Of a stretch of DNA of 62,270 nucleotides, positions 18,726 to 28,195 are shown piece after piece. The stretch covers positions 1-62,270 of the forward strand of contig SCNT01000027.1 in assembly GCA_005503165.1 (NCBI GenBank), read 5' to 3'. The first letter of the stretch is position 1. Each line of letters opens with the position of its first letter. The translations under genes were made by a program, and so were the position numbers. Under the pieces are notes generated by a model. The model was not told the origin of the DNA, made no database searches, and was given only the letters and a program-made list of their open reading frames with translations. Source of the stretch: Sphingomonadaceae bacterium 3R27E2-A. GTDB lineage: Bacteria; Pseudomonadota; Alphaproteobacteria; Sphingomonadales; Sphingomonadaceae.

Positions 18726-20006
18726 ATGCTTGCGCTGTTCGGCGCCGCCTACTGGATCGGCGTGTACCGGCCGCTGCTGGGCGAGGCCGATGCCGTTGCC
18801 GCCGAGGTGAAAAAGCTGGCGACGGTCGACCGCACCGAAGGGCGCGGCGCGCTGATCGCCGCTCTCGACGCGCGCCAGCGCGGGGCGGGGCATCGCCACG
18901 CCTTTCACGCGCTCGTCAGCGCCGACGGGCGGACGCTGAGCAGCAACCTGCCCAGCTGGCCCGACGCGCCGGTGCGCGGCTGGCGGCTGCTCGAGGCCGA
19001 TGTCTACGCCAATAGTGAGGAGGTCGATTATGAGGCGCTGGTCGCCGAGCGCCGGCTCGGCGACGGCGCGCGGCTGATCGTCGGGCGCGATGTCGAGGAT
19101 ATCGACGACCGCGACGAGCTTTTCGCGGTGAGCTCGGCCTGGCTGGTGCTGATCGGGGCGTTGCTCGCAATCGGCGGCAGCTTCGCGATGAGCGCCGCGG
19201 TCGGGCGGCGGATCGACGCGGTGACGCGCACCGCGCGGCGCGTGATGGCGGGCAGCATGACCGAGCGTATCCCGCTGCGCGGCACCGGCGACGATTTCGA
19301 CGAACTCGCCGAGACGCTCAACCTGATGCTCGGCCGGATCGAGGAATCGGTCGAATCGGTGCGGCGGGTGTCGGACAATGTCGCGCACGAACTGCGCACC
19401 CCGCTCGCGCGGCTGCACGCCGATCTCGACGAACTGCGCGCGGCGAAAGGCGCGAAGGAGCGCGAGCGGCTGACCGAACAGGCGATCGCCGAGGCCGCGC
19501 GGCTGCAGGCGATCTTCGACGCGCTGCTGCGCATCGCGCGGATCGAGAGCGGGCGGCATTTCGCGGGCTTCGCGCGCGTCGACCTGACCGCATTGCTCGC
19601 CGACGCGATCGAACTCCACAGCCCCGACGTCGAGGCGCGCGGGCAGTTGCTGGAAAGCGTGATCGCCGAGGGGCTGGCGATCGAGGGCGACCGCAATCTG
19701 ATCTTCCAGATGGTGTCGAACCTGCTCGACAATGCGGTCAAATATGCGGGTGCGGGCGGGCGCATCCTGGTCGCGGCGAACGCGAAGCGCGGCCGCATCC
19801 GCATCGAGATCGCCGACAGCGGACCCGGTATCGCGCCCGCCTATCGCGAGCGGGTAAAGGAGCGCTTCTTCCGTGTGCCCGTAACCGCCGGGGCGCCCGG
19901 GACGGGGCTGGGCCTCGCGCTCGTTGCCGCGATCGTCGCGCTTCACAAGGGGGCGCTCGAGATCGGCGACGCCGAGCCGGGGACGAAGGTAGTGGTGGTC
20001 TTTTGA
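18726..20006 (+). CDS. Two-component sensor histidine kinase, 5' truncated
   Basis: A 426-aa kinase starting inside its first membrane helix (MLALFGAAYWIGVYRPLLGE). Then come a periplasmic region, a second helix (SSAWLVLIGALLAIGGSFAM, about 139-158), HAMP (about 160-212), HisKA with SDNVAHELRTPLARL, and a HATPase with NLLDNAVKYA, DSGPGIAPAY and GTGLGLALV. Kinases of this class normally have 20-30 more residues before the first helix and an OmpR-type regulator gene just upstream. Both are missing, and the frame abuts the truncated FkbM gene on the opposite strand. Expression and membrane insertion are doubtful. Confidence 0.8.
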   Translation: MLALFGAAYWIGVYRPLLGEADAVAAEVKKLATVDRTEGRGALIAALDARQRGAGHRHAFHALVSADGRTLSSNLPSWPDAPVRGWRLLEADVYANSEEVDYEALVAERRLGDGARLIVGRDVEDIDDRDELFAVSSAWLVLIGALLAIGGSFAMSAAVGRRIDAVTRTARRVMAGSMTERIPLRGTGDDFDELAETLNLMLGRIEESVESVRRVSDNVAHELRTPLARLHADLDELRAAKGAKERERLTEQAIAEAARLQAIFDALLRIARIESGRHFAGFARVDLTALLADAIELHSPDVEARGQLLESVIAEGLAIEGDRNLIFQMVSNLLDNAVKYAGAGGRILVAANAKRGRIRIEIADSGPGIAPAYRERVKERFFRVPVTAGAPGTGLGLALVAAIVALHKGALEIGDAEPGTKVVVVF

Positions 20007-20046
20007 GGGTGAGGGGGAACGCCGAGGATTGCCTCTGTTTCCGTTT

Positions 20047-20113
20047 GTGTCGAGCGTAGTCGAGACACGTGAAGGCTAGCACGAACTCGGCGTGTCTCGA
20101 CTTCGCTCGACAC
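20047..20113. repeat. Inverted repeat (GTCGAG / CTCGAC family)
   Basis: GTGTCGAGCGTAGTCGAGAC at the left and its near-complement ending in CTTCGCTCGACAC at the right form a long hairpin between the kinase stop and the convergent peptidase gene. It may also act as a bidirectional terminator. No T-tract is present. Confidence 0.75.
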
Positions 20114-20169
20114 GAGCGGGTATTTATAGGGCGGTTTGTCGGCGAGCGTCCGTTCGCTTTCTTTGCCCC

Positions 20170-22287
20170 CTACTTCTTCTCCACCAACTCCCGCAGCAAA
20201 AACCCATGCAGCATCGCCGCACGCACAGCGTCTTCGGCATGATCCGCGCCGACCGAATGGCCGCCTTCCAGATATTCGTGGTAGTACACGCTGTTCTTAT
20301 ATTCCTTCAGCCGCGCCGCAAATTTGCGCGCATGGCCGGGATGGACGCGGTCGTCCTTGGTCGAGAGATAGAGGAAGATCGGCGGATATTTCACGCCTTT
20401 CTTGAGGTTCTGGTAGGGCGAATATTTCGAGATGAACGCCCAGTCGGCGGGATCGTCGGGGTCGCCATATTCATCGACCCATGAGGCGCCCGCGAGCAAT
20501 TTGCTGAAGCGCTTCATGTCCTTGAGCGGCGAACCCGAGATCACCGCGCCGTAAAGGTCGGGGCGCTGCTCCATCGCCGCGCCCACGAGCACGCCGCCGT
20601 TCGAGCGGCCCGAGATGGCGATCCTGCCCTTGGGGCTCACCCCCGTCGCGACAAGGTCCTCGGCGACCGCGTGCAGGTCGTCGAAGCTGTTCTGGCGCTT
20701 TTCGTAGAGCGCCGCCTGGTGCCACGCCGGACCATATTCGCCGCCGCCGCGGATGTTCGCGAGGACATAGGCATTGCCGTCCTCGACCCAGAACAGCCCG
20801 AGCGGGCCGGCGCGATAGGGCTGGCCGGTGAGATAACCCGGCGTCTGCGCCGCCTTGAACCCGCCATAGGCGTGGATCAGCGCCGGAACCGGGCCGGTCG
20901 TGCCCTTCTTGCGCGCGAGGAAATAAGGCACTTTCGTCCCGTCTTTCGAGGTCGCGAAGCGCTTCTCGACGGTCATGCCCTCGGCATCGAACACCGCGGG
21001 CAGGCTCTGCACCGCCTGCCGCGCGCCCGTCTCGCCGACGGCATAGAGCGTCGGCGGCTGCAGCATCGTCTCGGCGGTCGCCAGCACCTGGTTGGTCCTG
21101 CCGATCACCCCCGCGATCTGCACGGTCGCATTTTCGGCGAGCGGCACCGCCTTCTGGCTCCAGCGGCCATAGGGCTGGTCGCGGCGGAGCGCGAAGAGCT
21201 TGCCCTCGACATCGTCGAGCGCCTTGACCCAGAGGACGTCGTCGCCCGCCGCGACATTCTCGATCGCCTGGCTGGCGGTCGGCGTCATCACCTCGACGAT
21301 CGGCGCCATGTCGCCGCGCGCCATTTCGAGCAAAGGCATGGCGAGCAGCGCGCCCGCGGGCGAACTGCCGCTGGGGTCGTTGAGGAAGACGATCGCCTGC
21401 CCGTCGATCACCGCGCGCAGTTCGGCGGTCTCGGGGATGATGGTCTTGTTATAGTCGCCATCGTTGCCGGGGCGGCGGAGATAGAAATCGGTGGTGTAGA
21501 AGCTCTTGTTGCGGCTGATGATCGGCCAGCGCGTGTCGCCGTCCATCTCGGCGCCGACCCCCATGCCGACATCGGCCGTCTCGCCTTCGATCAGGGTCTC
21601 GGCTGCCGACAGCGGCGTGCCGCGCTTCCAGCGCTTGACGATGCGCGGATAGCCCGAGGCCGTCATGCTGCCCTCGCCGAAGTCGGTCGCGACGAGCAGA
21701 TTGTCGGCATCCTCCCAGGTTACGCTGCTCTTCGCGAGCGGGACGGTGAAGCCGCCCTCGACGAATGTCCCGGTCGTGCGGTCCCATTCGCGCACGATGT
21801 CGGCGTCGGTGCCGCCGGGGCTCAGCGAGACGAGGCAGCGCTTGTATGCGGGCGCGAGGCAGTCGGCGCCGTGCCACACCCAGCTCTGCTTCTCGGCCTT
21901 GCCGAGCGCGTCGACGTCGATCAGCGTCTTCCACTCGGGCTTGCCCGCCAAAAATGCGGCGAGCGGGGTTTGCCGCCACAGCCCGCGCGGGTTGGCGGCG
22001 TCGCGCCAGAAATTGGTGATCGTGTCGCCCATCAGCTCGCCCGGCATCGCGATCTGGCGGTCGTCGTCGAGGATGGCGCGCGCGCGCCGGCGGTCGGCTT
22101 CGAAGCCCGGGCGGTCGCGGATCAGTCTGTCGGTCGCGGCATTCTCCGCCTTCACCCAGTCGAGCGCCTTCTTGCCCTCGATTTCCTCGAGCCAGAGATA
22201 GGGGTCTTTTTCCTCTGTCTCGGCGGCGGTGGCGAGGGGCGCGAAGGAAAAGCCGAGCGCGAGCGCGGCGAGGGTGGCGCGGATCAT
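20170..22287 (-). CDS. Prolyl oligopeptidase family serine peptidase (S9A), exported
   Basis: A 705-aa peptidase with a signal peptide (MIRATLAALALGFSFAPLAT, cut near AAA). The N-terminal seven-bladed propeller starts at DPYLWLEEIEGKKALDW, the classic S9A opening. The C-terminal alpha/beta-hydrolase domain has the nucleophile in GRSNGG, the aspartate in STKDDRVHPGHA and the histidine in EGGHSVGA. It cleaves short peptides after proline, probably in the periplasm. It stands alone, convergent with the kinase at its 3' side. Confidence 0.92.
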   Translation of the reverse strand: MIRATLAALALGFSFAPLATAAETEEKDPYLWLEEIEGKKALDWVKAENAATDRLIRDRPGFEADRRRARAILDDDRQIAMPGELMGDTITNFWRDAANPRGLWRQTPLAAFLAGKPEWKTLIDVDALGKAEKQSWVWHGADCLAPAYKRCLVSLSPGGTDADIVREWDRTTGTFVEGGFTVPLAKSSVTWEDADNLLVATDFGEGSMTASGYPRIVKRWKRGTPLSAAETLIEGETADVGMGVGAEMDGDTRWPIISRNKSFYTTDFYLRRPGNDGDYNKTIIPETAELRAVIDGQAIVFLNDPSGSSPAGALLAMPLLEMARGDMAPIVEVMTPTASQAIENVAAGDDVLWVKALDDVEGKLFALRRDQPYGRWSQKAVPLAENATVQIAGVIGRTNQVLATAETMLQPPTLYAVGETGARQAVQSLPAVFDAEGMTVEKRFATSKDGTKVPYFLARKKGTTGPVPALIHAYGGFKAAQTPGYLTGQPYRAGPLGLFWVEDGNAYVLANIRGGGEYGPAWHQAALYEKRQNSFDDLHAVAEDLVATGVSPKGRIAISGRSNGGVLVGAAMEQRPDLYGAVISGSPLKDMKRFSKLLAGASWVDEYGDPDDPADWAFISKYSPYQNLKKGVKYPPIFLYLSTKDDRVHPGHARKFAARLKEYKNSVYYHEYLEGGHSVGADHAEDAVRAAMLHGFLLRELVEKK

Positions 22288-22353
22288 CTGGGTCTCCGAA
22301 AATCGTCCGATGCCGCTGTGTTAGCACCACCGGACGGCCGGAGGGAAGCCGCC

Positions 22354-22776
22354 CTATTGGTCGATGATCATCGTGCCCGGATGATGCTTGTCGAGGTGCT
22401 TCTTGATGATCTTGAGGTTGCGGGTGTTCGAGCGGAACAGGAGGTCGAAGGCGTCGCCCGCAATCGGGATCGCGCCGAGCGCGGTGTCGACGCCGAGATT
22501 GCCGATCATCCGCCAGATTTTCCACTTCGGCATGCCGAGGTTGCGCGCTTCCCAGATCAGGTACGCGCCCATCAGCCCCGAGATCACGTCGCCGACCACG
22601 GGCACCAGCCCGACGATCGCATCGAGCCCGACGGGGCGGTTGATGCCAGGGATGACGAAGCTGCGCTCGAGAATGATCTCCAGCGTCTCGACGCGCTTGC
22701 GCAGTGCGGCGGGATCGCGGCGGTTCTGGATCAGGGCGTCGAAGATCGCGTCGGTGTCGGGGGTCGAAGGGGCCAT
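22354..22776 (-). CDS. DUF4112 domain protein
   Basis: A 140-aa protein with the DUF4112 signature: GINRPVGLDAIVGLVPVVGD followed by VISGLMGAYLIWEARNLGMP and then NLGVDTALGAIPIAGDAFDL. Two hydrophobic hairpins suggest membrane association. Function of the family is unknown to me. It lies 44 bases downstream of the solute-binding lipoprotein gene in the same direction. Confidence 0.85.
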   Translation of the reverse strand: MAPSTPDTDAIFDALIQNRRDPAALRKRVETLEIILERSFVIPGINRPVGLDAIVGLVPVVGDVISGLMGAYLIWEARNLGMPKWKIWRMIGNLGVDTALGAIPIAGDAFDLLFRSNTRNLKIIKKHLDKHHPGTMIIDQ

Positions 22777-22820
22777 CCTTGGGTCCTATCAGGCAGCGCC
22801 CGGTATTGGGCGCCACTGTG

Positions 22821-24335
22821 TTAGTTGGGTAAGGCAATCATATGATTCAAGGGGTGCTGGCCGCGGCCGTTGGCGCGGAGCCCGGTCAGCCGCTGCGACG
22901 CGACCGACCACCGCAGCGGGGTGGCGATCGGGATGAAGGGCGAATAACCCGCGAGCAGGGTCTCGGCTTCGCCGATCAGCCGCAACCGTTCGGCGGCGCT
23001 GGTCGCGGCGCCGGCTTCGTCGATCTTTTCCTGCGCGTCGCGATGGCAGATGGTGTCGGCACGGCACGACAGGCGGCGGAGGCCCCACAGGGCATCGTCG
23101 TTGGGCATCACCTCGTCGATCAGCTTGAGGTCGGCGCGCGCCGCCAGGCCGACGCGGCGGCTCGGCACGCCCAGCCGCGCAAGATCGGCGGCGACATAGG
23201 CGAAAAGGATGCGTCCGCCGGGCGAATCGGGCACCGCGATGCGCAGCGGGGCGATCTCGCGCCCGCCCGCGCGCCAGGCGTCGATCGTGCGTTTCGCCTG
23301 CAGAAAGCGCGACTGCTCGTCGAAGTCGGCCCAGGCGGGCAGCAGCGGCGTCGGCCCGACGTCGCGCGTGTAGAGATCGGGGCGCAGCGTGACCTGCGGC
23401 TCCCATTCCTGCAGCCCGAAGGCATCGACCAGCCGCTCGCGCCGGATCGCCCGCGACAGCGCTTCGCGATTGGCCTGTACGCCGAGCAGGCCTTCGCTGC
23501 TCGTGAAGCTGAGCCCGAACAGCCCGGGGACCGGATCGACGACGAGCCGCGAGCGGCCGATGTTCGACGCCGCGAAATAGGGCAGGGTGGAGAAACGCCC
23601 CCCGATGACGCCGTCGGCATAGCCGTTCTTGAAGCGCGCGAGCGCCTTGGGCGCCGAGGTGCCGACGAGTTCGATCGACGCCGCGGGATCGGCCGCCGCG
23701 GCCTCGGCAGCCTCGGGGTCTTCGGCGAGCGGATCGGCGACGGGGGTCAGCAGCATCGCCTTGCCGACGCGCTTCGCGCGCATCGGTCCCCAGCCGAGAC
23801 CGCGGTTGACGATCGCCATCGAGGGCTGCGCGAGCAGTTCGAGCATGCCCGGCTGCGCGACCGAGAGGCGGATTTCGATGACGGTGTCGGTCATCGCGCG
23901 GATCGTCTCGACCTCCGGAAAATCGTCGCGCAGCGGGTGGCGGCTGCCGGGGCCGAGATAGGAGCGCAGGATCGCGGCGACGTCGCGCGCGGTGACCTTG
24001 CGCCCGTTCGTCCATTTGGCCTCGCGGATGCGAAAGATATAGCTGCGCCCGTCGGCGGTCACCGTCCAGCGCTCGGCCAGCCCGACGTCGATCTGCGCTT
24101 CGCCGTCATAGCTGACCAGTCCCTGCGAACTCGCGTCGAGCAGCGCGGCATTGGCGGCGTTGAGTTCACCGCCCAGGGGGCTGACCGCCCCGTTGAGTGT
24201 CCCGATCGCGGCGATCGTCACCGGACCGCGCTCGCCGAACAGCCCGCAGCTGGGGAGCGTCAGCGCGAGCAGCGCCGCCGCGGCGATCCGCGGCACGCGC
24301 GTGAGGGTCCGGTTGGTGGGGGTTCGCCAGGGCAT
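22821..24335 (-). CDS. ABC transporter substrate-binding lipoprotein (SBP_bac_5)
   Basis: A 504-aa periplasmic binding protein of the oligopeptide/dipeptide cluster. A lipoprotein signal is present, with lipobox LPSC near residue 29 after AAAALLALT. Family features are LNAANAALLDASSQGLVSYD, LAERWTVTADGRSYIFRIRE and WTNGRKVTARDV. No permease or ATPase genes are adjacent, so its transporter must be elsewhere or it works alone. The gene is 47 bases downstream of the LysR regulator on the same strand. Confidence 0.85.
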   Translation of the reverse strand: MPWRTPTNRTLTRVPRIAAAALLALTLPSCGLFGERGPVTIAAIGTLNGAVSPLGGELNAANAALLDASSQGLVSYDGEAQIDVGLAERWTVTADGRSYIFRIREAKWTNGRKVTARDVAAILRSYLGPGSRHPLRDDFPEVETIRAMTDTVIEIRLSVAQPGMLELLAQPSMAIVNRGLGWGPMRAKRVGKAMLLTPVADPLAEDPEAAEAAAADPAASIELVGTSAPKALARFKNGYADGVIGGRFSTLPYFAASNIGRSRLVVDPVPGLFGLSFTSSEGLLGVQANREALSRAIRRERLVDAFGLQEWEPQVTLRPDLYTRDVGPTPLLPAWADFDEQSRFLQAKRTIDAWRAGGREIAPLRIAVPDSPGGRILFAYVAADLARLGVPSRRVGLAARADLKLIDEVMPNDDALWGLRRLSCRADTICHRDAQEKIDEAGAATSAAERLRLIGEAETLLAGYSPFIPIATPLRWSVASQRLTGLRANGRGQHPLNHMIALPN

Positions 24336-24382
24336 TGCGCCCCATCATAGCCGCACGAGACGAAACCGGAAGGGTGCGCGGG

Positions 24383-25252
24383 TCAGCGCGCGGCGATTTC
24401 CCGAAGCAGCCAGTCGCGAAAGGCGGCCGCCGCCGGATCGCCGCGTGCGCCGGGTTCGACCAGCCAATAATGATGCGGTCCCGACAGCAGGAACGCAAAG
24501 GGCCGGACGAGACGCCCGGCGGCGATTTCGGACGCGAACAGCCGCGGCGACAGCAAAGCCGCGCCCTGTCCCTCGACCGCCGCGCGCGCGGCGAGCTCCT
24601 GTGTCGGATAGCCGGCGCGCACCGGGGTCGGCAGCTCCGGGGCCTCGAGGCCCTGGTCGGCGAACCAGCGCGGCCAGTCGGCGCCGGGGACGAGCGCGAC
24701 GCGCGCAAGATCGCGGGGGTGGGCGAGCCGCGTGCTTTGCACGAGCCGCGGGCTGAGCATCGGCGTTGCCTCGATGGCGAACAGCGGGGTCGCGTGCGCG
24801 CCCGGCCAGCGCCCCGCGCCCGACCGGATCGCGAGATCATAAGCGTCGGAGGCGCGCACGTCGGTCGACGCGTCGACCTCGACCGCTATGCCGGGGTGCT
24901 GCGCCTCGAATGCGGGCAGCCGGGGCGCGAGCCAGCGCGAGGCGAAGGTCGGGGTGACCGTCAGCCGCAGCGTGCGCAGGTCGCGCAACTCGTCGATCGC
25001 CGCGCGCGCCAGCGCCATCATCGCGCTGGTGCGCGAAAACAGGCGTTCGCTGTCGCCGTTGAGCGTGACGCGCGGGCCGCTCCGCACGAACAGGGGCTTG
25101 CCGAGGTCGTTTTCGAGCCCGCGTACGCGCTGGCTGACCGCGGCGGGGGTGATGCAGAGCTCGGCGGCGGCGCGCGAGAAATTGCCGTGGCGCGCGCAGG
25201 CGTCGAAGACGCGCAGGGTTTCGAGCGAGGGCAGGCGCGGCGGCATCGCCAT
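24383..25252 (-). CDS. LysR-family transcriptional regulator (GcvA-like)
   Basis: A 289-aa LysR protein. The N-terminal winged helix is LPSLETLRVFDACARHGNFS followed by RAAAELCITPAAVSQRVRGL. The effector domain starts about residue 92 with LRLTVTPTFASRWLAPRLPA, the form seen in GcvA-type regulators. It is divergent from the PD40 gene, with a 73-bp shared promoter region, and is upstream of the binding-protein gene on its own strand. Either neighbour could be a target. Confidence 0.9.
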   Translation of the reverse strand: MAMPPRLPSLETLRVFDACARHGNFSRAAAELCITPAAVSQRVRGLENDLGKPLFVRSGPRVTLNGDSERLFSRTSAMMALARAAIDELRDLRTLRLTVTPTFASRWLAPRLPAFEAQHPGIAVEVDASTDVRASDAYDLAIRSGAGRWPGAHATPLFAIEATPMLSPRLVQSTRLAHPRDLARVALVPGADWPRWFADQGLEAPELPTPVRAGYPTQELAARAAVEGQGAALLSPRLFASEIAAGRLVRPFAFLLSGPHHYWLVEPGARGDPAAAAFRDWLLREIAAR

Positions 25253-25325
25253 ATTAAGCCCAGCTTTTCATCGTGGTGCAATGTCGTTGTTTTGCGCGCA
25301 TCGGAGGAGGCGTTAGGCGGCGGGA

Positions 25326-26192
25326 ATGAAACAGGCTTTTCCCATATTCGCCGCCGCGCTTTGGCTATGGGGATGCGCCGCGCCGGCGCAGCATCCCGCC
25401 CAGCGCTGGACCCCCGCTGCGATCGCCACATCGGATTATGAAGCGACCCCGGCCTTTTCGCCCGACGGGCGTGAGATGATCTATCTCGCGGCCGATGCGC
25501 GTTTCGCAAACTGGCGTCTCATGCGCTCGCGCTGCGAAGGCGGGGCCTGGTCGGCGCCCGAACCGCCGCCGTTTGCCGCGCCCGGCCCGGTGATCGAGGC
25601 CGACCCCGGCTTTGTGCCCGACGGCAGCGGGCTCTATTTCATCTCGGCACGGCACGACCCAGCAAACGCGGATTTCGACATCTATCATGTCCCGCGCAGC
25701 GCTGGCGGCGTGTGGGGCAGGCCCGAGCGACTGCCCGCCCCGGTGAATTCGCCGCACGCCGAACTGCTGCCGCGCGCCGATGCGGCCGGACGGCTCTATT
25801 TCGGCTCGGCGAGGCCGGGCGGGTTCGGCGGCGGAGACATCTATGTCGCAACGCGCGATGCAGCGGGCGGGTGGCGGGTCACAAATGTCGGCCCGCCGGT
25901 GAGCAGCGTCGTGAACGACTATGAGGCGGAGGTTTCGCGCGATGGGCGCACTTTGATCCTCGTCTCCGACCGCGGCGACCGTTCGCACCTCTATCACTTC
26001 GTCCGCGAAGGCGAAAAATGGGTCGAGCAGTCAAGGCTCGCGGCGAACGACTCCGTCTTCCAGGTCGGCCCCCTGCTGTCGCCGCGCGCGGAGAAACTGC
26101 TCTTCGCACAGGCCGACGGCGACCGGTCGGGCGAGATGTTCCTGGCGCCGATCGTCGCCGGAAGCCGCGAGGATTGGCCGCCGGCATGCTGA
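25326..26192 (+). CDS. Exported PD40 / TolB-like beta-propeller protein
   Basis: A 288-aa protein with an export signal (MKQAFPIFAAALWLWGCAAP; WGCA may be a lipobox). Propeller blades show the PD40 pattern: TPAFSPDGREMIYLAAD, EADPGFVPDGSGLYFISAR and YEAEVSRDGRTLILVSDRG. Such proteins bind partners at the envelope rather than catalyse. Its stop overlaps the ATG at 26186 of the RidA-like gene, so the two are probably co-translated. No specific function can be assigned. Confidence 0.85.
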   Translation: MKQAFPIFAAALWLWGCAAPAQHPAQRWTPAAIATSDYEATPAFSPDGREMIYLAADARFANWRLMRSRCEGGAWSAPEPPPFAAPGPVIEADPGFVPDGSGLYFISARHDPANADFDIYHVPRSAGGVWGRPERLPAPVNSPHAELLPRADAAGRLYFGSARPGGFGGGDIYVATRDAAGGWRVTNVGPPVSSVVNDYEAEVSRDGRTLILVSDRGDRSHLYHFVREGEKWVEQSRLAANDSVFQVGPLLSPRAEKLLFAQADGDRSGEMFLAPIVAGSREDWPPAC

Positions 26193-26626
26193 ACCGGCGC
26201 GATTTTGGAGCAGGAGCGATGGGAGCGGCGGCGATGGCGGCGACGAACCGGGACGGCATCCAGCGGCGCGCGATCGAACCCAGCGGTTCCTCCTATGCGC
26301 AGGCCTGTCTGGTGCCCGCGCCGCAGCAATGGCTGTTCGTGAGCGGGCAGGTGCCCGCCGATGCCGCGGGCGAGGTCCCCGCGGGTTTCGACGCGCAATG
26401 CCGCCTCGTCTGGGCGAATGTCGCCCGCCAGCTCGCCGCGGCGGATATGGCGTTGACCGACATCGTCCGGCTCGGCATCTTCCTGTCGAGCCGCGAGCAC
26501 CGCGCCGCCAACACCGCGATCCGCCACGAAATCCTCGGCGGGCATTCGCCCGCGATCACCATCGTTATCGCGGAGATATTCGACGAAGCCTGGCTGCTCG
26601 AGATCGAGGCGATCGCCTGCAAATGA
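26186..26626 (+). CDS. RidA-family (YjgF/YER057c) protein lacking the catalytic arginine
   Basis: A 146-aa member of the Rid superfamily: QQWLFVSGQVPADAAGEVPA, the ARQLAAADMALTDIVRLGIF segment and the C-terminal LLEIEAIA signature. In RidA the motif PAR supplies the arginine that binds 2-aminoacrylate; here it reads SPAIT, so imine deaminase activity is unlikely. The first ATG (26186) gives LNRRDFGAGAMGAAAMAA, resembling a short twin-arginine signal. A second ATG at 26219, with GGAG eight bases upstream, gives a shorter cytoplasmic form. The role with the overlapping PD40 gene is unknown. Confidence 0.8.
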   Translation: MLNRRDFGAGAMGAAAMAATNRDGIQRRAIEPSGSSYAQACLVPAPQQWLFVSGQVPADAAGEVPAGFDAQCRLVWANVARQLAAADMALTDIVRLGIFLSSREHRAANTAIRHEILGGHSPAITIVIAEIFDEAWLLEIEAIACK

Positions 26627-26651
26627 CCCTATGGCCCCCAAGGAGAGAGCG

Positions 26652-27068
26652 ATGACCAAGACTTACCACGGCAGCTGCCACTGCGGCGCGGTGCGCTTCG
26701 AGGTTGACATGGAATTCGCCGCGACCGGCAGCAGCAAGTGCAACTGCACCTTTTGCTGGAAGCAGCGCAACTGGAACGCCGCGGGGATGAAGCCCGACGC
26801 CTTCCGACTGATCGCGGGCGAGGATGTGCTCGGCGATTATGCGCGAAGCGGCGAGGGGTTCGAAACGCACCACCGCTTCTGTGTCAAATGCGGCACCGCG
26901 ACGCACGGTCACGGCCATATCGACGCGATGGGCGGCACCTATGTCGGGGTGCGCGTGGCGGCGCTCGACGACCTGCCGGTCGATGAGCTGATGGCGGCGC
27001 CGATCGCTTATTGCGACGGCCTCAACGATAATTGGTGGAACACGCCGGACGATATCCGGCATCTCTAG
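26652..27068 (+). CDS. GFA / CENP-V domain zinc protein
   Basis: A 138-aa protein of the glutathione-dependent formaldehyde-activating-enzyme-like (GFA) family. Zinc ligands are CHCGAVRF near the start, KCNCTFC (about 31-37) and FCVKCGTATHGHGH (about 77-90), the usual arrangement of two structural/catalytic sites. ATG at 26652 follows GGAGAG. Most members have no proven activity. It may share a transcript with the RidA-like gene 25 bases upstream. Confidence 0.85.
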   Translation: MTKTYHGSCHCGAVRFEVDMEFAATGSSKCNCTFCWKQRNWNAAGMKPDAFRLIAGEDVLGDYARSGEGFETHHRFCVKCGTATHGHGHIDAMGGTYVGVRVAALDDLPVDELMAAPIAYCDGLNDNWWNTPDDIRHL

Positions 27069-27073
27069 CTGCT

Positions 27074-27158
27074 GGTGCGGACGCCGGGACTTGAACCCGG
27101 ATATCCAGAGGATGGCAGATTTTAAGTCTGCTGCGTCTACCGATTTCGCCACGTCCGC
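27074..27158 (-). tRNA. tRNA-Leu (TAA)
   Basis: On the minus strand, GCGGACG (ending at 27158) pairs with CGTCCGC; the anticodon loop is CTTAAAA within GCAGA/TCTGC, giving TAA. A class II variable arm and GGTTCAAGTCC are present. CCA is encoded (complement at 27074-27076). Confidence 0.97.
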
Positions 27159-27247
27159 CCGGCGGTGCCGGTCAAGCCGAGGCGCGCGGCGAGGTCAAGC
27201 GATCTTTGCCGCTTCACCGCCCCGGACGGAGCGGCTAGAGGGACCCC

Positions 27248-28195
27248 ATGGAAGCTGTTCTGACCATCGCCGGCCTCGGCAAGACGTACAAGGGCGGGCA
27301 CACCGCGCTCTCCGCGGTCGACCTCACGATCAACAAGGGCGAGATCTTTGCGCTGCTCGGCCCCAATGGCGCGGGCAAGACGACGCTGATCAGCATCGTC
27401 TGCGGCATCGTCACGCCGAGCATGGGGACGGTGACCGTCGCCGGGCACGACCACCAGCGCAATTATCGCGCGGCGCGGTCGATGATCGGGCTGGTGCCGC
27501 AGGAGCTGCACACCGACGCGTTCGAGACCGTGCTGACCACGGTGAGCTTCTCGCGCGGGCTGTTCGGCAAACCGCCGGCCCCCGCGTTTATCGAAAAATT
27601 GCTGCGCGACCTGTCGCTTTGGGACAAGCGCGACGCGAAGATCATGGAATTGTCGGGCGGGATGAAGCGCCGCGTGATGATCGCGAAAGCACTGTCGCAC
27701 GAGCCGGAAATCCTGTTCCTCGACGAGCCCACCGCCGGGGTCGACGTCGAGCTGCGCCGTGACATGTGGAACATGGTCCGCTCGCTGCGCGAGCGCGGAG
27801 TGACGATCATCCTCACCACCCATTATATCGAGGAAGCGGAGGAGATGGCCGACCGCGTCGGGGTGATCACCGGTGGCCGGCTGATCCTCGTCGAGCAAAA
27901 GGACGAACTGATCAAGAAGCTGGGCCGCAAGACGCTGACGCTCAACCTCGCCGAGCCGCTCGCGGCGATCCCCGAGGAACTGGCGCAGTGGAAGCTCGCG
28001 CTGGCGGGCGAGGGCAACGAGCTGATCTACGAGTTCGACAGCCGCGCCGAGGCGACGGGCGTGCCCTCGCTGTTGCGTCGGATGACCGACATCGGCGTCC
28101 AGTTCAAGGATCTGCACACACGGCAAAGCTCGCTCGAGGATATTTTCGTGGGGCTGGTCCACCACGATAACAATGCGAAGGGAGAAGCCGCGTGA
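27248..28195 (+). CDS. ABC transporter ATP-binding protein (ABC-2 type exporter)
   Basis: A 315-aa ATPase. Walker A is GPNGAGKTT, the signature is LSGGMKRR, Walker B is [12 protein letters not shown] and the switch histidine is [10 protein letters not shown]. About 75 residues follow the ATPase core, as in drug, polysaccharide and Nod-factor exporters of the DrrA/NodI type. Its stop overlaps the permease ATG (four bases), so the two form one half-transporter pair. Substrate unknown. Confidence 0.92.
   Translation: MEAVLTIAGLGKTYKGGHTALSAVDLTINKGEIFALLGPNGAGKTTLISIVCGIVTPSMGTVTVAGHDHQRNYRAARSMIGLVPQELHTDAFETVLTTVSFSRGLFGKPPAPAFIEKLLRDLSLWDKRDAKIMELSGGMKRRVMIAKALSHEPEILFLDEPTAGVDVELRRDMWNMVRSLRERGVTIILTTHYIEEAEEMADRVGVITGGRLILVEQKDELIKKLGRKTLTLNLAEPLAAIPEELAQWKLALAGEGNELIYEFDSRAEATGVPSLLRRMTDIGVQFKDLHTRQSSLEDIFVGLVHHDNNAKGEAA

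Noticed and set aside
20671..22824. 717-codon plus-strand frame opposite the prolyl oligopeptidase
   Set aside because: Low-complexity Arg/Gly/Ala translation antisense to a clear S9A peptidase; no start signal or domain.
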